64,000 bases of DNA from assembly GCA_947479475.1 (NCBI GenBank), contig CANJZW010000003.1, positions 54,533-118,532 of the forward strand, in the 5' to 3' direction. Below, in pieces: positions 18,048 to 26,540 of this stretch. The notes below the pieces were generated by a model. It did not search any database, was not told the DNA's origin, and saw nothing but the letters and a program-made list of their open reading frames with translations. A program made the position numbers and the translations under genes. Numbering within the stretch: position 1 is the first letter of the stretch; every line of letters begins with the position of its first letter. This DNA is from Chthoniobacteraceae bacterium (GTDB lineage Bacteria > Verrucomicrobiota > Verrucomicrobiia > Chthoniobacterales > Chthoniobacteraceae).

Positions 18048-18764
18048 ATGGCCAAGAAAAAAGACGCACATCACGGCGGAGCATGGAAGGTTGCCTACGC
18101 AGACTTCGTGACCGCCATGATGGCGCTTTTCATTGTGTTGTGGATCTGCAAGGAAAAGCCCAAGCTCGCGGCGTTGATCACCGCAACGTTTAACCAGCCG
18201 ATCAACCTCATGGACCTGTTTTTCGGCGGGTTCATGGAAAAACCGGGGCAGACCGATCCGCTCGCCGATGTGGACATGACTCGGGAGGAGATCGATGAAA
18301 TCCTCGAAAAAGTCACTGCCGATGTGCAGAAGATGATCAACAAGGACGATCCCGATAGCGAGGATATGGAAATCCAGGTCACGGCCGACGGTTTGAAGAT
18401 CCTACTGTTCGACAATCCGAAAAAGCCCCTCTTTGAACCCCTCACCGCCCGTCTGACGAAGTGGGGTGAGTTTGTCATGGAAAGCCTTTCATGGATCATC
18501 GAGAAATACAAAATGCGTGTCTTTATCGACGGGCACGTCGCCACATCCGATACCGAATTTCCTAAAAAGGAATACGGGTTGTGGGAGCTCAGCTGCGACC
18601 GCGCCACTGCCTGCCGCAGGGCCCTCTTGAACTACGCGTGTTCCCCAAAGGTTTTCTTCCGCGTCACCGGATATGGAGACAGCAAACCGCTTCCCGATTC
18701 GGAACCGGAATCGGAGGAAAACGACCGGATGCTTTTCAACCTGACCATAAAGACTTGGAAATAG
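18048..18764 (+). CDS. motB: Stator protein MotB, first copy
   Basis: MotB couples proton flow to torque and anchors the stator to peptidoglycan. This 238-residue copy has a cytoplasmic tail, a single membrane helix with the proton-carrying Asp19 (YADFVTAMM), a linker rich in acidic residues and an OmpA-type domain (about residues 120-238). In that domain the core IDGHVA and LSCDRATACRRALL match the family loosely. The first 33 residues are identical to those of the second copy at 19189. The linker is longer than in the second copy and contains a hydrophobic piece (FNQPINLMDLFFGGF). Confidence 0.92.
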   Translation: MAKKKDAHHGGAWKVAYADFVTAMMALFIVLWICKEKPKLAALITATFNQPINLMDLFFGGFMEKPGQTDPLADVDMTREEIDEILEKVTADVQKMINKDDPDSEDMEIQVTADGLKILLFDNPKKPLFEPLTARLTKWGEFVMESLSWIIEKYKMRVFIDGHVATSDTEFPKKEYGLWELSCDRATACRRALLNYACSPKVFFRVTGYGDSKPLPDSEPESEENDRMLFNLTIKTWK

Positions 18765-18782
18765 ACTTGGAGCTCGATTTTT

Positions 18783-19127
18783 ATGGATAGTTATCTTTCT
18801 AACCGCCCTAAAGTGGATCCTTCCGCGGGATTTGACGCAGGCCTGCCCGCAGATGGGTTGGCTTTCCGCGACCCGATGGACGGGCACGATGCCTTCATGG
18901 CGAGCCTTCCCCAGACGGGCGGCTTTCAATCTTTGAAGTCCGCCTTGCTGGAGGCGGGCAGCGTGATAGATCCCGCCGACGCCCACCGCGCCAATCGCTC
19001 CAGAGACGCTCTGCCGGCGGGCCAGGCGGAACCTTCCGTCGAGTTAATCACGCACGAGGGGCGCATCGAAAAAGTCATCGTGACCTGTTCCTGCTGCCGG
19101 ACCATCGAACTGGAGTGCACCTACTAG
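18783..19127 (+). CDS. Small Cys-rich protein between the two motB genes, unknown
   Basis: The 114-residue product starts 18 bases after motB1 and is followed by motB2 after a 61-base gap. I do not recognise it. Most of it looks disordered; the C-terminal 30 residues form a likely beta hairpin ending VTCSCCRTIELECTY, with four Cys in ten residues that could hold zinc. It has no signal peptide or membrane segment. The reading frame has the codon bias of its neighbours and sits in a tight operon, so it is probably real. Confidence 0.62.
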   Translation: MDSYLSNRPKVDPSAGFDAGLPADGLAFRDPMDGHDAFMASLPQTGGFQSLKSALLEAGSVIDPADAHRANRSRDALPAGQAEPSVELITHEGRIEKVIVTCSCCRTIELECTY

Positions 19128-19138
19128 TGTTTGGCGGG

Positions 19139-19153
19139 CCGCTGCCGCAGCGG
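19139..19153 (+). terminator. 6-bp hairpin between the Cys-rich gene and motB2
   Basis: CCGCTG-CCG-CAGCGG is a perfect 6-bp stem with a 3-base loop, 11 bases after the upstream stop codon. It lacks a T-run, so it may be an attenuator or an mRNA-end stabiliser and not a true terminator. Confidence 0.3.
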
Positions 19154-19188
19154 TTCTGGATGCCGAACATCTCCCTTTAGTCAGTTTT

Positions 19189-19911
19189 ATGGCCAAGAAA
19201 AAAGACGCGCATCACGGCGGAGCTTGGAAGGTCGCCTATGCGGACTTCGTGACTGCGATGATGGCGCTATTCATCGTGCTTTGGATCATTGCGCCTGAAC
19301 CCAACGACAATAAAATCGTCTACGAAGACGAAATCGCCGAGGCGCCTCCGCAAGAAGTCAACACGCAGGGGGGCGATCAGAAAACCCCCGGTGAAAAGCC
19401 TGGGGACAAAGTGGGGGACGCCGGAGCGGCCCAGAAGATGAAGGATCTTCAGATGATCGCGGATGAAATGATCAAGCTGCTCAAGGTCGACAATCTTGAA
19501 CCGGAGCCTCCCGTGGACGTGAAGATCGTGAATGAAACGATCAAAATTACCCTGTTTGACCGTCAGAAGCAGCCCTTCTTCAAGTCCGGAACCTCGCAAC
19601 TCACGGAGTGGGGCGATTTCGTGCTCAAAAACCTTTCCTTCCTCGCGGTCCGCCACGAAATGAACCTGCTTTTGGATGGTCACACCGCAAAGGGGAATAC
19701 CGAAGCGGCCGCACGTGCGGATTTTGGCCCCTGGGAATTAAGCATCGAGCGGGCCACGGTGTCACGCCGCCGCCTGATCAGTTTTGACCTTCAGCCTGAG
19801 CAGGTCGTTCGCGTCAACGGATACGCAGATACACGCCCGCTGGATGGGGTGGATCCAAAGCTGCCCCAAAACCAGCGTCTGACGGTCCACATGGGCCTGA
19901 TTCCCAAATAG
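19189..19911 (+). CDS. motB: Stator protein MotB, second copy
   Basis: This 240-residue MotB paralogue shares its first 33 residues exactly with the copy at 18048, including the proton-carrying Asp19, but differs strongly after the membrane helix. Its linker is Gln/Glu/Pro/Gly-rich, and its OmpA-like domain (about residues 120-240) keeps a better peptidoglycan-binding core: LLDGHTAKGN, LSIERATVSRRRL and NQRL near the end. Only one motA is nearby, so the two MotB proteins probably compete for, or mix in, the same MotA ring. It ends the rightward flagellar run. Confidence 0.93.
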   Translation: MAKKKDAHHGGAWKVAYADFVTAMMALFIVLWIIAPEPNDNKIVYEDEIAEAPPQEVNTQGGDQKTPGEKPGDKVGDAGAAQKMKDLQMIADEMIKLLKVDNLEPEPPVDVKIVNETIKITLFDRQKQPFFKSGTSQLTEWGDFVLKNLSFLAVRHEMNLLLDGHTAKGNTEAAARADFGPWELSIERATVSRRRLISFDLQPEQVVRVNGYADTRPLDGVDPKLPQNQRLTVHMGLIPK

Positions 19912-20095
19912 CGCAGACCAAGCGCACCGACCAGGCGAAGCTAGGATTCGCTCGTCGGGCCTGCACGGCCGCATCTGGGGAACGATCGGGAACGATCGCG
20001 TCGGGATAGCCGCCAGTGACTCAACGGCAGGGCAGCCGTTACCCGAAAGCCAGCCTGCCTGAGGCAGAGCTGCCTGAGCCAGTCCGCAGCCGTCC

Positions 20096-21844
20096 TCAGG
20101 AATGCACGCCGTTGGCCTGCTCAAACTCTTTGCACCAGCCCTTGATCTCGGTCTCGTTGAAGATCTTTCCAATCACCCGGCGCAGCAGTCCCTTGAGGCT
20201 CGCGTTTTCCAGTCCGCTCAGGGACCGAATCGCCTCCTCCTTGTAGCGCTCCAGCAGGTCGGTGCAACGGTCCAGGGCGCCGGATTCCACACACGCTTCG
20301 CGCACGGCGTTGGAGTCGTGAAGGCTTTCGCGCTTCCAGCGCGAGGTGAGCACCTCCTTGGCCGCTCCCTGCGCGCGTTCCCAGCCTGCGGAAAGCACCA
20401 CGCCCGGGCGCATCGCTTCCAAATCCGCAGGGGCACCGGCACCCCCCACCGTGTAATCTTCCAGATCGTCGCGGATCTGGTAGGCGATTCCCATCGCGCG
20501 GCTGTAGGACTCCAATACGGAGGAAACGTCTTCGTGCAATTCCACCCCGGCGGCGAGGGCGCCAATGTGGAGGGCCACGGCAAAGGCGGGAGCGGTTTTC
20601 TTCTCGAAAATCTCGAGCACTTCCACCGAGGTAAGCGGGCGGGGCGAACGCGTCCACGTCAGTTCAGCGCCTTGCCCCCGGCACAGTTCGCGTTGTCCTT
20701 GGGCGGCAATTTGCAGCATTGCAGCGCGTTGTTCCGCGCTGAAGCCGCTCTCCGCCAGCAGGCGGTAGCCTTCTCCGATGAGCAAGTCGCCTACGTTTAG
20801 CGCCACGGGCACGCCGTATTCTGCGTGCAGGGTGGCTTCCCCGTAACGCTCGCCGTCCCCGTCTTCGATATCGTCATGAATGAGGGATGCCTTGTGAAAA
20901 CACTCCACCGCAACGGCCAGTTTTTTGAGAGATTCCGGCGGCTTCGATCCGGGTTCCGCTTGCAGGGCCTGATACGCGGCGACCGTGAGAAACGGACGCC
21001 AGCGTTTCCCCGCGCGCTGGAGCCATTCGCGTGAAATACGCTCCGTTTCGCCCTGGGCGGGCCCCATGACCGAGTCCAGCGAAAGGGGGGTGAACCAGAA
21101 ATCCACGTCCTCCCGCAGCGCGCCCAAGTCCATGCGGCGGGTGCGGTCGTCGCTGGTGAGGTGGATGTAGTCCCAGACCCAGTCGAGGTCGACGGTGGTG
21201 TCGATACAGTCGTCCTGGAGGAGGGGCACGGCGACTCCGGGAACGGCGGCCGCTTCCATGTAAGGGAACGCCCGCTCCAGCACACTCAGGCAGCTCACTC
21301 CGACGATCGCCTCGATTTTTCCGGTCTGAATCAGCGACATCACGATCGCCGAACCTTCCGCCACCAGCACGGCGTACCCGAGCCGTTCGGCTTCGTTTTG
21401 AAGGTCTTGAATCGAGCAGAGGCCGCATTGTTTGCAGAGCAGTCCGAACTCGTCGAAGGGCGCGGGACATTTGCTTTCAATGCGAAGACACTTGGGAATC
21501 AGCAGCAGGCGACGCTCGAAAGGAACCGCGGCCAGGGATTCGCGCCACAGCTCGTTGTTGATGAGCACGCCGACGTAGTCCCTGTAAATAGGGTCCAGTT
21601 TCAGGTGCGCCACGAGGCTGTCGGCATGCACGGCCAGCTGATCGGAGGGCAGGGGAGGCACCGGCTTCTCGCGCTCCACGTACGCGCGCACGGCGAGCAG
21701 GATGCCGTTGCGCTCCTGTGAAGTCTGGGGGATGTTTTTCTTGGGCTTCCGGATCCGCTGCACGGGAACGGGCCGGGGCAGGGTCAGGGAAACGGGAGGC
21801 ATGGAAGGCGTGGCGGGAGCTGGGAGTGTCGCTGGGGCGGACAT
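20096..21844 (-). CDS. DUF116-polyprenyl synthase fusion protein
   Basis: The 582-residue protein joins two parts. Residues about 90-250 match DUF116: a Cys cluster C119, C126, C137, C140, C143 (core LLCKQCGLCSI) that could bind an iron-sulfur cluster. Residues about 265-575 are a trans-isoprenyl diphosphate synthase: GKRWRP (279-284), first Asp-rich motif DDIED (324-328), second Asp-rich motif DDLED (459-463). These are the residues needed for Mg2+ and allylic diphosphate binding, so the prenyl chain-elongation activity is probably intact. The first 45 residues are Pro-rich and disordered. The gene lies 89 bases downstream of a radical SAM gene on the same strand. Chain length and the job of the DUF116 part are unknown. 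Confidence 0.88.
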   Translation of the reverse strand: MSAPATLPAPATPSMPPVSLTLPRPVPVQRIRKPKKNIPQTSQERNGILLAVRAYVEREKPVPPLPSDQLAVHADSLVAHLKLDPIYRDYVGVLINNELWRESLAAVPFERRLLLIPKCLRIESKCPAPFDEFGLLCKQCGLCSIQDLQNEAERLGYAVLVAEGSAIVMSLIQTGKIEAIVGVSCLSVLERAFPYMEAAAVPGVAVPLLQDDCIDTTVDLDWVWDYIHLTSDDRTRRMDLGALREDVDFWFTPLSLDSVMGPAQGETERISREWLQRAGKRWRPFLTVAAYQALQAEPGSKPPESLKKLAVAVECFHKASLIHDDIEDGDGERYGEATLHAEYGVPVALNVGDLLIGEGYRLLAESGFSAEQRAAMLQIAAQGQRELCRGQGAELTWTRSPRPLTSVEVLEIFEKKTAPAFAVALHIGALAAGVELHEDVSSVLESYSRAMGIAYQIRDDLEDYTVGGAGAPADLEAMRPGVVLSAGWERAQGAAKEVLTSRWKRESLHDSNAVREACVESGALDRCTDLLERYKEEAIRSLSGLENASLKGLLRRVIGKIFNETEIKGWCKEFEQANGVHS

Positions 21845-21933
21845 AGGGTGGATTACAAAGGGAAGATGCCTGAGAGATGGGGGACTTAGGTCAAATAAAT
21901 GAGGAAGATGATTTCAAGGCTCGCGGCGGCGGT

Positions 21934-23202
21934 TCAACGGGAGCCTTGTTTGCCAGAAGCGACGTTTTTGGCAAGAGCTTCCGCCCGGGGCCGGCTGTCG
22001 GCGGCCATCTTGGAGTAGGCGCCAAAATCACTGAACCAGAATCGTTTTGCCAGCCTGTACATCCAGTGTTTCTCAGGGATCTCCTCGCCCGGTAGCCACT
22101 GGCTGTAGCGGGGCTTCATCGCCTCCAGTTCAGCCATGGCAGTGCCGCGCACGGTAGTGTCGCGGGCGCCGTGTTTGAGGACAAGATCCCGCACCAGATC
22201 GGGCCGTTCCATGACCACGCAGCCCCGTGTCGCCTGGGCGCTTAACTCGCGGAAGTCCTTGAGAAACTCCGAGTCCCTCATCGTGGCGACGATGCCACGG
22301 CTGTCGCGGATGTCGTCCTTGGCAAACTGGATGATCGGGCAGGGCTCAACGTCGCCATACGGGCTGACGTGGTGGGAGATGCCCGTAGACATCGGGCACA
22401 ACGCCTTGCCGTCGTGCCCGTAATAGGCGTCAACAATGCCTATGGGCATCGTGGCGCGTTTTTCCACAATGAAGCGACGCACCTGAACGAGCTGTTCCGG
22501 GCTCAGCCCCAGATCCGTGTTCATTTTTGGCCCGACGGGGCGGTAGGTGTGAAACCAGACGTAGTGCACGCCCCGTGTAATAAGCTCCCGCAGCCAGTCC
22601 TCGGTCAGCAAATCGTTGATGTTGGTCTGGCACACGGAGGTCGCGACCCCGGTGAGCAGCCCCGCTTCGATGCACGCGTCCAGGCCGCGCAGGGTGCGGT
22701 TGAGCACTTCCACGTTGCCGCGCCGCTGGTTGCTAACGACTTCGCGTCCCTCGATGGAGATCAGCGGCGTCGCATTCCCCAGTTCCACCAGCCGCCGCGC
22801 GATCTTGGGCGTGATGCACTGGCCGTTGGTGAAGATTTGAAAATAGCACTCCGGATGGCGTTCCAGAATGTCCATCAGTTCCGGGTGCAGAAAGGGTTCA
22901 CCCCCTAGAATTCCGAAAAAGCGGTTCCCCTGCGTCTTGGCGTCTTCAATCAGCCGGCTCACGGCTTCCACGTCGAGTTGGGAACGTTCCGCTTCCACGT
23001 CGACCCAGCAGCCCTGGCAGCGGAGGTTGCACGAATTCAGAATCGAGATGTACAGAAAGGCGGGAAAGTACTCCCCCCGTTTCAGGCGGGACTTGAAGCG
23101 CTCAACGCTCACGAGCGTTTTGGCGCCAAAATTCCACAAAAACTTCCCCAAACAACGCGGGTGCGTGGTTGAAACGATGCGGGCGACCAGTTCAGGGAGC
23201 AT
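21934..23202 (-). CDS. Radical SAM protein next to the prenyl synthase fusion
   Basis: The 422-residue protein carries the radical SAM cluster motif C58-x3-C62-x2-C65 (CNLRCQGC), then GGEP (glycine-rich SAM-binding strand) at about residues 100-103. A later Cys-containing block (ALCPMSTG, then VEPCPIIQF) may hold part of an auxiliary SPASM-like cluster. The overall look is closest to the radical SAM enzymes that act on lipids or isoprenoids, such as the HpnH group, but I cannot assign a substrate. The downstream prenyl synthase fusion is probably co-transcribed, so an isoprenoid substrate is a reasonable inference. Confidence 0.85.
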   Translation of the reverse strand: MLPELVARIVSTTHPRCLGKFLWNFGAKTLVSVERFKSRLKRGEYFPAFLYISILNSCNLRCQGCWVDVEAERSQLDVEAVSRLIEDAKTQGNRFFGILGGEPFLHPELMDILERHPECYFQIFTNGQCITPKIARRLVELGNATPLISIEGREVVSNQRRGNVEVLNRTLRGLDACIEAGLLTGVATSVCQTNINDLLTEDWLRELITRGVHYVWFHTYRPVGPKMNTDLGLSPEQLVQVRRFIVEKRATMPIGIVDAYYGHDGKALCPMSTGISHHVSPYGDVEPCPIIQFAKDDIRDSRGIVATMRDSEFLKDFRELSAQATRGCVVMERPDLVRDLVLKHGARDTTVRGTAMAELEAMKPRYSQWLPGEEIPEKHWMYRLAKRFWFSDFGAYSKMAADSRPRAEALAKNVASGKQGSR

Positions 23203-23427
23203 GAGAACTCACTTGTCTCACACTTGGCCTTCGCTGCCAACACTCCCGACAGCCAAGCCAAACTTTAGTTTCGCGACGCCATCTGCATTTGCTAGTGAAT
23301 CTTGGAGGAAATTAATGAATTGCCGTCGAGGTTTTAGTGGAAAGCTAGCAAGGCCTCACCCAAACTGGTCCCACGTCCCGTCTTCCAGGCCCTTTCTTTT
23401 TCAAATTGGATTCGTGCATCCCTCCTA

Positions 23428-24150
23428 ATGACTGATCTGTTCCGAGCGCGACTTTTCGCCTTCGCTTCCCCATTCGAGCGGTACGGGCTGTCATCCGTCT
23501 ACTTCTGGCTGGCTTACAGGCATGGCGCCTTCCTCCAGGCTCTTGCCAGCCGCTGGCCTCTGGAGGCGCCGTTTTTCAACCCCCATCTAGCGGAGGCCGC
23601 CAACGCGTTTATTCTTTTTCTCGTCCAACTCCTCATCGGGACTTTCCTCCTCAACAGCCGTCCCCCCGCCCTCGCACCCCGCACGCTGGGGGAGATTTTC
23701 GTCCCACTGACCTCCTGCGCCTACTTTGTTCTGTACGGCTTTGTACCGCGCCTCCCGGAATTTCTCATTCGAAATGTCTTTGGAGGGCCCATTCCTCCGG
23801 CCTGCCTGCTCGCCGGGTTGGTGCTCGGCTTGGTCGGTCCGGCGCTTTCTCTTTGGGGGGTGCTCGCCTTGGGGAAATCCTTCGGGATTTTTGTCTCGGT
23901 CCGGGACGTTGTGCTGTGCGGCCCCTATCGCTTTGTGCGGCACCCCATTTACCTCGGTTACTTTTGCATCTGGATTAGTCTGGCCCTCTTGAACTTGTCG
24001 CCGGCCATTTTTCTGCTCGTGGCCCTGCACATGCTTCTTTTCCGTATCAGGGCACGCATGGAGGAACGCCGCCTGCTTGAGGCCAGTCCTGAGTACGAGC
24101 GGTATCAGCGTCAAACCGGCTTTTTATTCCCCCGGCGCTCAAACTCCTGA
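23428..24150 (+). CDS. ICMT/PEMT-family membrane methyltransferase
   Basis: The 240-residue protein has five or six membrane helices and the C-terminal signature of the isoprenylcysteine carboxyl methyltransferase/phospholipid methyltransferase superfamily: CGPYRFVRHPIYLGYF (about residues 170-185), then EERRLLEASPEYERY (about 212-226). These residues bind SAM. It is divergent from the radical SAM gene, sharing a 225-base region. Substrates in this superfamily are prenylated or lipidic; with a prenyl synthase next door, methylation of a prenyl product is plausible but unproven. Confidence 0.82.
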   Translation: MTDLFRARLFAFASPFERYGLSSVYFWLAYRHGAFLQALASRWPLEAPFFNPHLAEAANAFILFLVQLLIGTFLLNSRPPALAPRTLGEIFVPLTSCAYFVLYGFVPRLPEFLIRNVFGGPIPPACLLAGLVLGLVGPALSLWGVLALGKSFGIFVSVRDVVLCGPYRFVRHPIYLGYFCIWISLALLNLSPAIFLLVALHMLLFRIRARMEERRLLEASPEYERYQRQTGFLFPRRSNS

Positions 24151-24252
24151 GAGACCGGTCACGGGAGACTTCACCGGTTGCTCTGGGTGACCCGCTTGGA
24201 GTCGGGTGGGCGCCCGACGCAGGTTTGGGTGAGGTTTTACGGGAGGCCTTAG

Positions 24253-24268
24253 GTGACGCAAATGTCAC
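24253..24268. promoter_or_regulatory. Inverted repeat upstream of the DUF1003 gene
   Basis: GTGAC-N6-GTCAC is a perfect 5+5 inverted repeat 78 bases before the DUF1003 start codon. The spacing resembles CRP/FNR-family operators (TGTGA-N6-TCACA), but only partly matches. The same stretch repeats ACGGGAG three times (near 24160, 24238 and 24267). Confidence 0.35.
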
Positions 24269-24345
24269 GGGAGGGGCGCCGCTTTTTAAGGACAAGCCTC
24301 AGTGGGTTCAGATAGAGTCTGAGGTCTCCGACCAGCGATTGCCTT

Positions 24346-25194
24346 ATGACCTACTATGCCGCGCCTCCAGCCCACGAACACATGCCCTGCCAGATTTGCG
24401 GCAGGCATTTTGAGGAGGATGAAATCGTGCTCGGCCAGTCGGTGCGCCCCGTAGTCGTCGACGTGATTCGTGAAACGCATCCGAAGTGGGATGAAAACGG
24501 GTTCATCTGCCACAAGGACCTGAATTATTTCCGAAGCCTTTACACCCAGAAACTGGTGGAGGAGGACCGCGGGGAGATCACGGTCTTGGAGGAGGAAGTG
24601 CTCGCAAGTCTGAACGAGGAGGAATTTCTATCCCAAAATATTAACGAGGCGTTTGAGAAAAAAATCACATTCGGAGAGGCGCTTTCCGACAAAATCGCAA
24701 GCTTTGGAGGCAGCTGGAAATTCATCTCCGCCTTCGGTGCGTTCATGTTCGCGTGGATCGTTCTAAACACCTTCGTGCTGAGCAAGGGCCGGCAGTACGA
24801 CGAATACCCGTTCATTTTGCTCAACTTGGTGCTGTCCTGTCTGGCCGCCCTGCAGGCGCCCATCATCATGATGAGCCAGAACCGGCAGGAGGCCAAAGAC
24901 AGGCTCCGCAGCGAGCAGGAGTACAAAATCAACCTCAAGGCGGAGCTGGAGATCCGGCATTTGACGAGCAAGCTGGACCAACTGCGCCAGCATCAGTGGC
25001 GGCGGCTTCTGGAAATCCAGCACATCCAGCTCGACCTCATGAACGAGCTGATGGAACGTAAACGCCAGACGACGATTGCCGTGGTTCAGAGCCCATCGGA
25101 TCTGGCCAGCGCCCTGGAAAAATACTCTGGGACCAAGAGCCCGGCCAATGCGTGGGTTCCAGAGGGCGGGTCTCTTGGCGGGCCGCCCATGTAG
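24346..25194 (+). CDS. DUF1003 membrane protein
   Basis: The 282-residue protein has a Cys pair near the N-terminus (PCQICGRHF) with a later Cys-His (FICHKD), possibly a small zinc site, then a DUF1003 domain. That domain has two membrane helices (about residues 125-147 and 158-176), and the loop from EYPFILLN to MSQNRQEAKDR is characteristic. A long charged helix follows (about 183-240), so a coiled coil is likely. DUF1003 proteins have no well-established function. Confidence 0.85.
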   Translation: MTYYAAPPAHEHMPCQICGRHFEEDEIVLGQSVRPVVVDVIRETHPKWDENGFICHKDLNYFRSLYTQKLVEEDRGEITVLEEEVLASLNEEEFLSQNINEAFEKKITFGEALSDKIASFGGSWKFISAFGAFMFAWIVLNTFVLSKGRQYDEYPFILLNLVLSCLAALQAPIIMMSQNRQEAKDRLRSEQEYKINLKAELEIRHLTSKLDQLRQHQWRRLLEIQHIQLDLMNELMERKRQTTIAVVQSPSDLASALEKYSGTKSPANAWVPEGGSLGGPPM

Positions 25195-25266
25195 GCGGGA
25201 GGGGATTTCTCCTCGTTTTCCGCACATCGTATTGTCTATCCGACGAGTTTGTGCGAAACTATAACC

Positions 25267-26256
25267 ATGCAGTCCACGGTCAATCTTCTTCGGCGCGAGG
25301 TTCCGCAAAGCACACTGGTTTACTGGTTCTTTGCGGCGCTGCTGATTTCGCTCGGGCTGCACGCGGGCTTTTTTGTCTGGTCCAAGGCCACGCCTGTCGA
25401 CGGGCTGCGGGATTCGGGGGCGCCGGCCCTTTTGCCGCCGAAGTTTGTCGTTAAGCAGGTGAATTTCGACCCTAAATCGCTCCAAGACACCCCCGAAAAG
25501 GCGCCCGCTCCCAAAAAAGAGCCGGTGCTTCCGGAGAAGCTGGTGTTTTCCGACGCCAAACCGCAGGCGGTGGATTTGAAGCTGGAGGTCAAACCGGTGG
25601 ATATCTCCAGCAAATTGGTGGATGAAAAGCCGATGCCCCAGGTGGATCCGATTGCCATGAGCAAGCTCACCCAGTCTAGCGCTGGGGCTTTGGACAGCGA
25701 GCTGAGCTCTCTGGCGGGAGCGTTTTTGACCTCCCCCCCCGTTTCCACCGCGCAGCCTGTCCTCGCAATGTCGGCGCAACTGTCAAAGGGCGTCTCCCAA
25801 TCCTCCGGCGGCGCCGGGGTCGTGGCGATGCGGGGGCGTCAGTCATTGGAGGACGTGCTCGGGGGCTTTGGCAAGGTGCCCACGACCGATAGCCCCGTGG
25901 CGATTCCAGGCAACGCGCTATTCGCCCACGACAGTGCGGAACTCGGCCCCGAGTCGCTGCCTATTCTCGAAAAAATCGCGGATCTCCGACGCCGCTTCCC
26001 AGATTACGTGATGGTGATCGTCGGCCACACGGACAACACCGGCTCCCCCGACTACAATGTGCGCCTGAGTGCGCGCCGCGCCGAGGCGGTGAAGGAGTGG
26101 CTGGTCAAGCGTTACGGAATGGCGGCCAATAAGCTGGATACGATGGGCCGCGGTTCGCAGGAGCTGCTGGTGGTTTCAGGCAATGTCGACGAACAGGCTC
26201 CCAACCGGCGGGTTGAGGTGGTGCTGGTTCCCGCCAAGTCAAAGCGGGGAAACTAA
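25267..26256 (+). CDS. Inner-membrane-anchored OmpA-domain protein
   Basis: I chose the ATG at 25267 because the GTG upstream adds only six unremarkable residues; this gives 329 residues. One N-terminal membrane helix (about residues 18-38) is followed by a Pro/Lys-rich periplasmic linker and a C-terminal OmpA domain (about 210-320) with VIVGHTDNTGSPDYNVRLSA and a final NRRVEVVL, the peptidoglycan-binding core. It probably links the inner membrane or a Tol/Ton-type system to the wall. It is not a MotB, as the membrane helix lacks an Asp. Confidence 0.85.
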   Translation: MQSTVNLLRREVPQSTLVYWFFAALLISLGLHAGFFVWSKATPVDGLRDSGAPALLPPKFVVKQVNFDPKSLQDTPEKAPAPKKEPVLPEKLVFSDAKPQAVDLKLEVKPVDISSKLVDEKPMPQVDPIAMSKLTQSSAGALDSELSSLAGAFLTSPPVSTAQPVLAMSAQLSKGVSQSSGGAGVVAMRGRQSLEDVLGGFGKVPTTDSPVAIPGNALFAHDSAELGPESLPILEKIADLRRRFPDYVMVIVGHTDNTGSPDYNVRLSARRAEAVKEWLVKRYGMAANKLDTMGRGSQELLVVSGNVDEQAPNRRVEVVLVPAKSKRGN

Positions 26257-26330
26257 AGAAAGAGAACCGCCCTGAGGTGAGGCAGGCCGCAGAGGGGATC
26301 GTGATCCTGGCGTGGGGAGCGCGAAGCAAG

Positions 26331-26391
26331 GCGAGGGGGGGCGAGGGGGGGCGAGGGGGGGCGAGGGGGGGCGAGGGGGGGCGAGGGGGGG
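26331..26391 (+). repeat. Decamer minisatellite, six copies of GCGAGGGGGG
   Basis: Six exact tandem copies of GCGAGGGGGG give runs of seven G separated by CGA. The surrounding 284-base gap (26257-26540) between convergent ompA-like and nadC genes has no convincing gene. The G-runs are ideal for a G-quadruplex on the plus strand and C-runs for an i-motif on the other. Flanks (26320-26330 and 26391-26460) are also purine-rich. Confidence 0.97.
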
Positions 26392-26540
26392 TGGGAGCGC
26401 GAGAGGGAGCGCGGAGGGCCTCCTGAGGTGGCAGGGGGCGTGGAACTGGACCCGGGCGAGGTGGCACTGGGGCACCGGCGGTGAGTGTGGCAATGTGGCA
26501 AGGATTCAAAGGGGGACAACCCACAAAAGGAGCCCGCTTT

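Noticed and set aside
20055..20067. CTGCC-TGA-GGCAG hairpin downstream of motB2
   Set aside because: The stem is only 5 bp within a repetitive GC-rich stretch with no T-run, so terminator function is not supported.
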